In this document: positions 57,985-64,000 of the stretch, piece after piece | How the letters are laid out: each line of letters starts with the position of its first letter | Numbering within the stretch: the stretch's first letter is position 1 | From: Microbacterium trichothecenolyticum | GTDB taxonomy: Bacteria; Actinomycetota; Actinomycetes; Actinomycetales; Microbacteriaceae | Reading direction: 5' to 3' | Assembly: GCF_030818955.1 (NCBI RefSeq) | Contig: NZ_JAUTBF010000001.1 | Span: forward strand, 620,001 to 684,000 | DNA: 64,000 nt | The notes under the pieces: model-generated | What the model was told of the DNA's origin: nothing | Database searches by the model: none | What the model saw: only the letters and a program-made list of their open reading frames with translations | Translations under genes and position numbers: made by a program

Positions 57985-60330
57985 TTAAGACGGGAGTGCG
58001 AACAACTCCGACTCTTCTATACCGAGCGCTTCGCACATCGCGGACAGATGCTTCGGATCGTTGGCACGAATGAGCAAGAAGAGCGACCGCAGCACGACCG
58101 TCGCCTCGCTTGGGTCGATCATCGCTGACACGTTTCCCTCTTCGTTGTGCGAGTAGGCGTGCAGGTAGCGTTCGACGTGCGTTCGGATCGCCGGGTCGTT
58201 GACCTCTTCGATCGCGGCTTTCATACCCTGATGGAACCTGCCGATGTGCTGCGGGAATCGGAAACTCAAGAACGCCTCCAGCATTTTCCGGGCTGCGTTT
58301 GGGGCGAGGGCGAGGAGGTCCATCCGCTCCGCCAAGCTGAGATCGGGCTTCGCTTCGATGACCGACGTCGCCACGCGTGCGAAGAGGAAGTGGTAGAGCG
58401 ATCGAAGTTTGCTGGACTGTCGGGTATCGGAAGTCCAGGGGTCAAGCTCGGGAGTGCGGCGAGGAGCGCTGGCGCCCACGCGGCGGTGTTTCATACGAAT
58501 CTCGTGGATGGAGTATCCGCCGAGGACGTGTCGACCTGCGCCTTCAAGCTGAACGACCCACTGCCGGAACAGCTCGAAATTGTGGGTCAGTAGAAAGACC
58601 TGGCTGGCGTAGCTGTTCTCCACCAGGGACGACCAGAGAAAGGACGACAGCCCGAAGAGGATTCCCTCGTCCATGCTAGACACCGGGTCGTCGATGACCA
58701 CGATGGGTGCCTCGCCCGCCAGAACGCCTTCGCGGATGCTCGCGAGGAAGTGCAGGAGCGCGATGGCGGTGCGCTCTCCCTCGCTCAGATGAGTAGCGGG
58801 CATGCCGGACCGTTCTATCCGGTATTGCTTACCGTCGTCGCTCGGGGCGAAGGCAAGCTCCGATCGTCCGAGTAGACGCGCGACACTTCCGGTCAACTCG
58901 GTTGCTTGGGGGACCGGGTCGGCATCAAGGCTGCTAAGCGTGATGATTCGCTGGCTGAGCTCGCGAAGCTCATCCTCCAGGGACGTTGCTTTCTCATCGA
59001 GTTCGTGAGCTGACTCCGCGAGGAGGTCATACTCCTCGGCGAAGGCCTTCACTCTCGCCAACTCGACCCTGCGAGCGGCCGCGGAGGCTTCTTTTTCGTG
59101 CGCGAGACGGCGTGTCTCGTGCGTGGCGATCACCTCGGCGACAGCACGAAGTGTCGGCGTCGCTGCTGTCGTGAGCTCATGTTCAGGAATAGCGAAAGGG
59201 TTCGATCGCTTCTCGCTGAGAAGACGCTCAAGCTCGGAGAGAACACGCTGGTAGCGGTCGACCTGGTCTTGAACCTCGCTGCGCGCCGTTCGCAGCGCCC
59301 CTGCCAGGTCGGGGTAGAGGTCTCCATCACCAGGCACGCTGTCGGCGAGTCTGGATGCGCTCTGCGAAGAGTTCCTCAGGATCACGACTTGGTCGTCGAT
59401 ACGGGCTTGCAGGTCGGTTACCGACCTGTCGAAGTGAGCTGCGAGGGCAGCTCGACGCTCAGAAGAGATCTCGCTGCCGCAGAACAGGCACGCAGTCTCG
59501 TGCTCGTGGAGCTGCAGGCCGCGCTGAACCCATTCGGCTCCGGCGGTATTTTCGGCGAGCTGCTCGAGGGGTTTCGACGTGACATCGGCTCTCAGAAGCG
59601 CCTCGGAGTCTCGGATGATCTCGTCGAAGCCCCGCAGTTCCCCTCGGAACAACCCTGTGTACGGGCGGGGTGCGCTTGATGTGGCTAGACCTCTGTCGGC
59701 AGCGATGTCGACCGATGCTGAATCGAACAGCGTCCGGTCGCCGACTAGCAGTTTGCGTACGTTTCTGCGGGTGTAGGTGTTCGTGCCGCGGTAGGTCGCG
59801 ACGGGGGAGTATCGCAGGTCCTCGTAGACGTGTCCCGCGACTCTCGTCATGCGTCGTTCGACCTCTGCGTCGGCGGCCTTCGCGGCAGAACGTGCGGCCG
59901 CGGCCGCGAGCTCGATCTCGGCTTTGCGGTTCTGCGCTTCAGCCAGCTCGAGCTCAGCGTCGACGTTCGCCTTGCCCAGGGTGAGAAGGCTGTCGGAGCG
60001 AGGGCCCTGATTGTCATCGAAACGCAGGTTCTCACGCACATACTCCGCGTTGAAAACCTGCACGCGGCTCCAGAACCCCTCGGTGGCGTGGGTCACAATG
60101 CTCTCGACGCCGTCGATGGACGCTGCGAGTTCGATCCTCGCTTGCGCGGCAGCGGGATCTGACGCTGCGCAGGACCTCAGAAGACTAGCCAGAGTGCTCT
60201 TCCCGCTGCCGTTGGTGCCATAGAGCAGATTGACTCTGGCGAAGTCAATTGCCCGCCGGTCGTCGGTCCATCGCTGGAAGACGCGATAGTCGTGAACTTT
60301 ACGAATGCGGGTGATCGTTGCCGTGGTCAC
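57985..60330 (-). CDS. RloC/PrrC-like AAA_13 ATPase, candidate anticodon nuclease
   Basis: The 781-residue protein has P-loop YGTNGSGKST (residues 37-46), ABC signature LSEGERTAIALL (515-526), Walker B IVVIDDPVSS (543-552) and LTHNFE after it. A coiled-coil region holds a zinc-hook-like CLFC (Cys281, Cys284), a RloC feature. The C-terminal domain has PNAARKMLEAF (Arg681, Glu685) and LHAYSHNEE (His728), matching the Arg-xxx-Glu...His triad of PrrC-type tRNA anticodon nucleases. It probably cuts tRNA after DNA damage or phage attack. GTG 60330 has GGAGA upstream. No restriction-modification partner is adjacent. Confidence 0.75.
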   Translation of the reverse strand: MTTATITRIRKVHDYRVFQRWTDDRRAIDFARVNLLYGTNGSGKSTLASLLRSCAASDPAAAQARIELAASIDGVESIVTHATEGFWSRVQVFNAEYVRENLRFDDNQGPRSDSLLTLGKANVDAELELAEAQNRKAEIELAAAAARSAAKAADAEVERRMTRVAGHVYEDLRYSPVATYRGTNTYTRRNVRKLLVGDRTLFDSASVDIAADRGLATSSAPRPYTGLFRGELRGFDEIIRDSEALLRADVTSKPLEQLAENTAGAEWVQRGLQLHEHETACLFCGSEISSERRAALAAHFDRSVTDLQARIDDQVVILRNSSQSASRLADSVPGDGDLYPDLAGALRTARSEVQDQVDRYQRVLSELERLLSEKRSNPFAIPEHELTTAATPTLRAVAEVIATHETRRLAHEKEASAAARRVELARVKAFAEEYDLLAESAHELDEKATSLEDELRELSQRIITLSSLDADPVPQATELTGSVARLLGRSELAFAPSDDGKQYRIERSGMPATHLSEGERTAIALLHFLASIREGVLAGEAPIVVIDDPVSSMDEGILFGLSSFLWSSLVENSYASQVFLLTHNFELFRQWVVQLEGAGRHVLGGYSIHEIRMKHRRVGASAPRRTPELDPWTSDTRQSSKLRSLYHFLFARVATSVIEAKPDLSLAERMDLLALAPNAARKMLEAFLSFRFPQHIGRFHQGMKAAIEEVNDPAIRTHVERYLHAYSHNEEGNVSAMIDPSEATVVLRSLFLLIRANDPKHLSAMCEALGIEESELFALPS

Positions 60331-60644
60331 AGTTCTCCAGTGCAGCAGGGTTGAGCGTTGCGACGAGGCTAGCGTCCACCGCTGGCGACGTCGCGGCTGA
60401 GAGCCTCGCGGCACGGGAAGGGATCGCCGCCGCGGGCGACTCAGGATCGTCAAGGCGTCGCCGCCGCCTCTCATCGCGGAAGCGTTCGCGAAGCTGCCGA
60501 GGCTCGGCTGCGAGGACGCGCGAACACCCCGCTGGCAAAGAGCCCGGTGGTCCTACTTCACTCAGGATGACCCTCACGCGGACCACCACAATTCACCCTG
60601 TGGATATGTTCGAGCAGGCCACCTGCTCCGATAGACAGATCTGC
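60331..60644. other. 314-base divergent gap in the island
   Basis: No gene is supported here. TAGACA at 60632-60637 lies 7 bases before the small gene's ATG at 60645 and is its probable -10. GGAGA near 60337 (minus strand) serves the nuclease gene. Confidence 0.45.
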
Positions 60645-60863
60645 ATGACCGATTTCACCGCCGCCGCCCCCGTTGAGTTCCCGAGCATCGTCCTTGCACA
60701 CGGCGAGCCCACCGCGGTAACCCTGGCGCTCGAGGTCGTGCAAGAACGCTCCGAATATTCGGCTACCGTGTCGCCCGCCGAAGTAGGGGATGGGCCTTCG
60801 TTCACACTGGACGTCGCATCTATGCGCCGCCTGGTCGCCGCGCGGCAGAGTATCGATCGCTGA
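60645..60863 (+). CDS. Small unknown protein, island gene
   Basis: The 72-residue acidic protein (MTDFTAAAPVEFPSIVLAHG) looks like a small beta-rich domain (TAVTLALEVVQERSEYSATV) ending in a helix. The promoter spacing matches the leaderless pattern in this window. A frame open further upstream could start at ATG 60606. No family is recognised; it could be an antitoxin- or inhibitor-sized partner of the divergent nuclease, which is speculation. Confidence 0.5.
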   Translation: MTDFTAAAPVEFPSIVLAHGEPTAVTLALEVVQERSEYSATVSPAEVGDGPSFTLDVASMRRLVAARQSIDR

Positions 60864-60943
60864 CCACGGCAGGATCTGCGCCTTCCGTGGGCCGCAGGAC
60901 GGCCAGCTGCGCGTCACCGAACAGGCGACGAGCCCACGACCGC

Positions 60944-61395
60944 TCAGTTGGCGTTCAAGCCGTGTGGGCGCCGCGAATGTAGAGCCTGCTTCCAAAAGCT
61001 CTCGCGAGCGAGGATCGCCTCGGCTTTCGTCTTCGGATCGAAGATCTCAAGTATCGAGTACTGGAAGTTCCCGACGATATGCGCGTCGCCCAGCTCACGG
61101 CGGATGCCCTCCAGCTCACGGTTCCCGCCCGTCAAGTTGCTGAGCTGTGCATAGCCCGCCCACCGCTGCCGGAGACCGTTCGCTTCACCTGAGGCCGAGC
61201 CGACGCAGAGTCGGCCGTCGCTGAGGTCGGTGATCACGTATACGCCCTTCACGCTCGAGAGGCGCGTCCTTCCAGGACGGCTCGTCGTTCGCGACGATCC
61301 TCTGCAGCTCGTGATGCCGAAGCCGGACGTTCTGGTAGCCCGGGAACGTGCCGAGCTTGGTGTCTGGCGCGAGCTCGTAGACCTCGCGGGCAAGC
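60944..61395 (-). pseudogene. GIY-YIG nuclease gene, 3' part cut off by IS3
   Basis: This piece encodes AREVYELAPDTKLGTFPGYQ, then the nuclease domain GVYVITDLSDGRLCVGS with LRQRW, and ends GLNAN at TGA 60946-60944. One extra base near 61260-61262 also shifts the frame between SWKDA and LSSVKG. The 5' part is at 62677-63086. With the IS and one AGC removed, the two parts join in frame as VQEQLAREVYE. Confidence 0.82.
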
Positions 61396-61428
61396 GGGTC
61401 TGCTGTACGGATAGGTGACAGGGGTTAG

Positions 61429-62292
61429 TCAGGCCGCGAGGGCCAGGGTCTTGGTCATCATTGTCTCGAACTCGACCGGGGTCAAACGGCCGAGACGGTC
61501 TTGCCGACGGCGTCGGTGGTAGGTTCGCTCGATCCAGGTGACGATCGCGATGCGCAGCTGTTCGCGGGTGGTCCAGGAGCGTCGGTTGAGGACGTTCTTC
61601 TGCAGGAGCGAGAAGAACGACTCCATGGCGGCGTTGTCGCCCGCAGCTCCCACTCTGCCCATCGATCCGACCATGCGGTGACGGGCCAGGGCGCGGATTG
61701 CCTTCCGGGAGCGAAATTGACTGCCCCTGTCGGAATGTACGACGCAACCGGCGACGTTCCCGCGCAGAGCGGCGGCGTTGTCGATCGCGTTGACGACGAG
61801 ACGGGACTTCATCCGGGAGTCGATCGAGTAGCCGACGATCTTGCCCGAGAAGACGTCCTTGATCGCGCAGAGGTAGAGCTTGCCCTCGCCGGTGTGATGC
61901 TCGGTGATGTCGGTCAGCCAGAGCCGGTTCGGCGCGTCCGCAATGAACTCGCGTTGGACGAGGTCGTCGTGAACAGGAGGGCCGGCCTTGCGGCCTTTCC
62001 CGCGGGCGCGTTTCTTGCCAAACGCCGACCACCAGCCGTTCTCCGACGTAATACGCCATGCGGTCCGGTCGGACATCGCCTCCCCGGCGTCGCGGGCCTC
62101 ATCGGCGAGGAGGCGGTGTCCGAACTCGGGGTCGTCGCGGTGCGCGTCGAACAGCGCGTTCGCGCGAAATGCCTCCACCAGCTCCGCGTTGGTGATGGGG
62201 TTGGCGAGCCAGCGGTAGTAGGGCTGGCGGGCGAGCTTGAGGACCCGGCACGTCACCGTGACGGGGATCCCGTCACCGGCGAGCTCTTTCAC
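61429..62292 (-). CDS. IS3-family transposase OrfB (DDE integrase)
   Basis: The 287-residue frame has the HTH_21 segment (DPEFGHRLLADEARDAG), then the rve core with catalytic Asp in LWLTDITEHH, Asp in CVVHSDRGSQFRS and Glu in NAAMESFFSLLQKN. In IS3 elements OrfB is made as an OrfAB fusion by -1 frameshifting. The frame overlaps orfA by 4 bases. Confidence 0.93.
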   Translation of the reverse strand: MKELAGDGIPVTVTCRVLKLARQPYYRWLANPITNAELVEAFRANALFDAHRDDPEFGHRLLADEARDAGEAMSDRTAWRITSENGWWSAFGKKRARGKGRKAGPPVHDDLVQREFIADAPNRLWLTDITEHHTGEGKLYLCAIKDVFSGKIVGYSIDSRMKSRLVVNAIDNAAALRGNVAGCVVHSDRGSQFRSRKAIRALARHRMVGSMGRVGAAGDNAAMESFFSLLQKNVLNRRSWTTREQLRIAIVTWIERTYHRRRRQDRLGRLTPVEFETMMTKTLALAA

Positions 62293-62606
62293 GAGCGGGT
62301 AGAGCCTTTTCCCGGCAGATGCGCCTGCGACAGATACGCCGTCGCCCGTCGCAGCACCTCGACCTCCTGCTCCAGCAGCCGGTTGCGCGCCCGCAGTTCG
62401 CGGACCTCGGCGTCTCGGTTAGTTGGCGACGGAGCACCGGTATCGGCAGCGGTCTTCTCGGCGCGGGAGCGGGCGAGCCACTTCGTGAGGGTCATCGGGT
62501 GGACCCCGAAGTCGGCGGCGATTCGCTCGATCGTCACACCGGGCTCACGGTTCTCGGCGACACGCACCACGTCGTCGCGGAACTCCTTCGGATAAGGCTT
62601 GGGCAC
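62289..62606 (-). CDS. IS3-family transposase OrfA
   Basis: The protein of about 105 residues begins at GTG 62606 (VPKPYPKEFRDDVVRVAENR), carries a helix-turn-helix (TIERIAADFGVHPMTLTKWL) and ends in a leucine-zipper-like segment (ELRARNRLLEQEVEVLRRAT). It binds the IS ends. An upstream ATG at 62657 lies inside the terminal repeat and is less likely. Confidence 0.9.
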   Translation of the reverse strand: MPKPYPKEFRDDVVRVAENREPGVTIERIAADFGVHPMTLTKWLARSRAEKTAADTGAPSPTNRDAEVRELRARNRLLEQEVEVLRRATAYLSQAHLPGKGSTRS

Positions 62607-62676
62607 GATGGCATCCTTCCAGGCCCGTCCTGCGGGGCAAGCCAGATCAGATGTCACCTATCCGTGCAGCAGACCC

Positions 62677-63086
62677 AGCTGCTCCTGCACTGTCTCGTAC
62701 CGGCGCAGGTAAACCTGCCGCCCGAGAGGTTTGTCGAGCTTGATGATCAAACGCTTGATGTATTGAGCGTGAAGCTCCTGCAGTTCCAGGTCGTAGCCGT
62801 AGCCGTCGATGACCGCGGGGACGACAGGCGCGACGCGAAAGAATCCGCCGAAGATGAAGTAGTTCGGCCCGTACGGGTAATACTGCGCCCAAGCCATCAG
62901 GTAACGGGCATCCCTCATGTTGTTGTTCGCGCTGACGGCGCGCCATCGGCTGAGGTTCAGCCATTCGGGGTGGTCGTCGACGAGGAAGTCCCATGCCTCG
63001 CCGCCGCCGTTGCCGGCACGCATGTTGAACTTCAGCTTCGTGGAGGCCGGCTCGGGCACGGGCAAGAAGTCCGCGAGGCGGATCAT
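62677..63086 (-). pseudogene. GIY-YIG nuclease gene, 5' part cut off by IS3
   Basis: ATG 63086 begins MIRLADFLPVPEPASTKLKF. This N-terminal domain includes YGPNYFIFGGFFRVAP and GRQVYLRRYETVQEQL, a domain often found before GIY-YIG nucleases of unknown role. Before the insertion the full protein would have been about 285 residues. As it stands it ends in the IS (GLLHG). Confidence 0.8.
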
Positions 63087-63208
63087 CGGTGGCCCGAGCT
63101 GGTTAACATGAATGAAGGCTACCGAGTGTGAATTCGCGACAGTTGCGCCCGATCAGACCTGTACGTGATCGGGAAGACTCACCGCAAGTCCCGCCCGGAA
63201 CTCAGCAT
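63087..63208. other. Short gap, probable right edge of the island
   Basis: This AT-richer stretch has no gene. GTTAACATG and TTCGCGACAG occur; no attachment site or direct repeat matching the comEC side was found by eye. Confidence 0.35.
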
Positions 63209-63808
63209 TTATAGGAACCGAAGAGTTTCTCTTTCTGGCCCATAGACGGTTCGGCGAGTTGCCTGCGAGTCATTGAAGATGGGGTACCACGATGAGCGAG
63301 GTTCTGAGCATGGTTGGGCACGGACGGAGGTTCCGAAAACCTTCAAGTAGAAATTATCGCTGGCGCTTGGTCGAGGTGAATACAACCGGCTGCCGACGAT
63401 CCCCCCACCGATGCCGAGTTCGGTGGGATTGACGCCGGATACACCATGGCCCTCCCAGAGGCCCGTGGTGGCGCCCAACGGGTCGGCAAAGACGGCGATG
63501 CGGCCGGAGCAGCCGATGGGCACTGGTGGGGTGAGCGTCCTGCCGCCGGCCGCTCGAATGCGGTCGAGGGCGTCCTCCAGGTTGGGAGTGTGCAAGTAGG
63601 TGGCCCATTCGGTGGCCGCAGTGAGGCCGAACATCTTCGGGCCGATGGCCGCGACTTCCTGGTATCCGGCGTAGGCGATGCAGTAGGAATTCTGATCGGG
63701 TGCGGGTGCGAAGCTCCAACCGAAGTGCTGCGCATAGTAGCGACATGCCGCGACAACGTCGTCGACGCGAAGTTCCCACCAGCAGGGTTGGCCTTCCCGG
63801 ATTCTCAT
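63209..63808 (-). CDS. VOC-family (glyoxalase-like) protein with aberrant C-terminus
   Basis: The 199-residue protein starts at ATG 63808 (MRIREGQPCWWELRVDDVVA). Its first VOC domain is normal (AACRYYAQHFGWSFAPAP, then RTLTPPVPIGCSGRIAVFADPLGA, shown partly as GCSGRIAVFADPLGATTGLW). After GINPTELGIGGG-like sequence near 63430 the expected second VOC repeat is replaced by a short unmatched tail (to 63209). The gene was probably truncated at the island edge. It overlaps the upstream membrane protein gene by ATGA. Confidence 0.72.
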   Translation of the reverse strand: MRIREGQPCWWELRVDDVVAACRYYAQHFGWSFAPAPDQNSYCIAYAGYQEVAAIGPKMFGLTAATEWATYLHTPNLEDALDRIRAAGGRTLTPPVPIGCSGRIAVFADPLGATTGLWEGHGVSGVNPTELGIGGGIVGSRLYSPRPSASDNFYLKVFGTSVRAQPCSEPRSSWYPIFNDSQATRRTVYGPERETLRFL

Positions 63809-64000
63809 CGGTGCACGGTCCGTTCGACGCGGCGATACCCCACTCCCGCAGCGATCGCGAACACCGCCGCGTATCCCACACCGACCAGGATGGCTTGCCC
63901 GGCCGGCGCATTGGTGAGAGCGGCGTAGATGAGGTCCATCCATGCGCCGGTGGGTGACCAGGGATGAATAGCACCGAGCAGACCGTCGGTGACGGGTCCG
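63805..64000 (-). CDS. Membrane protein, C-terminal fragment (5' end outside window)
   Basis: The minus strand is open from the window edge to TGA 63807-63805 and reads SPTGAWMDLIYAALTNAPAG, QAILVGVGYAAVFAIAAGVG, YRRVERTVHR. One strong C-terminal hydrophobic segment with a basic tail resembles the end of an ABC-2-type permease. Its stop overlaps the VOC start, so they share an operon. Confidence 0.6.
   Translation of the reverse strand, partial: GPVTDGLLGAIHPWSPTGAWMDLIYAALTNAPAGQAILVGVGYAAVFAIAAGVGYRRVERTVHR

Larger units (their letters stand above)
61396..62676 (-). mobile_element. IS3-family insertion sequence, complete, 1281 bp
   Basis: The ends are 25-bp inverted repeats with one mismatch: GGGTCTGCTG then T or C, then ACGGATAGGTGACA (61396-61420 and the complement of 62652-62676). 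A 3-bp target duplicate AGC flanks it (61393-61395 and 62677-62679). Size and two-gene layout fit the family. It interrupts the GIY-YIG nuclease gene. Confidence 0.92.

Noticed and set aside
61429..62606. orfA/orfB frame change in the IS3 element as a mutation
   Set aside because: IS3 elements normally use -1 programmed frameshifting with a small overlap, as seen here.

Overview
The window is 64 kb of high-GC DNA with dense, mostly leader-poor actinobacterial genes. Housekeeping gene order (tig-clpP-clpP-clpX, valS, ileS-folC-ndk, rne-rplU-rpmA-obgE-proB-proA-nadD-rsfS, leuS, comEA-comEC), the short translational ileS T-box, the GATGCC/GGCATCC codon habit and protein similarities all suggest Microbacteriaceae, most likely a Microbacterium species. 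This is inferred from gene content; no 16S gene is present.

Layout. 0-4 kb: the end of an aldehyde dehydrogenase, a FadR-type regulator, an ACT-domain protein beside an indolepyruvate/pyruvate decarboxylase, and a divergent Lrp regulator. 4-9.4 kb: the protein quality-control block (trigger factor, two ClpP subunits, ClpX). 9.4-12.4 kb: an M3 peptidase divergent from an ArsR-type repressor, with two matching palindromic operators between them. 12.4-21.8 kb: valS, a DUF559 endonuclease, and a complete peptide ABC importer. 21.8-27.7 kb: T-box, ileS, folC, DUF4233 and ndk. 27.9-31.6 kb: VKOR and a five-gene overlapping operon (YbaB-like, WXG100, lipoprotein, WXG100-like, secreted-hydrolase candidate). 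31.9-41.7 kb: rne, ribosomal proteins L21/L27, Obg, proline synthesis, nadD and rsfS. 41.8-43.6 kb: tRNA-Ala, a glycosylase-family protein and a YedK-type SRAP protein.

43.7-46 kb is accessory DNA: a decayed PheS-related ligase behind a structured leader with mutually exclusive pairings, then a deleted IS481 remnant that carries a complete IS5-family element. 46-55 kb returns to core genes (App1, DedA, pabB, leuS, comEA/comEC). The holA gene that normally follows comEC is absent, and 55.2-63.2 kb is an island holding two unknown genes, a RloC/PrrC-like anticodon-nuclease candidate with a zinc hook, and a GIY-YIG nuclease gene split by an IS3 element. The window ends in the tail of a membrane protein and a VOC-family gene with an odd C-terminus.

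Three cross-cutting patterns deserve attention. Single-base frameshifts occur in at least six genes, including ileS, folC and rne, which points to residual assembly errors. A -10-like TAnnnT hexamer lies 6-7 nt before the start codon of many genes, indicating leaderless transcripts. Related intergenic inverted repeats recur at several loci.
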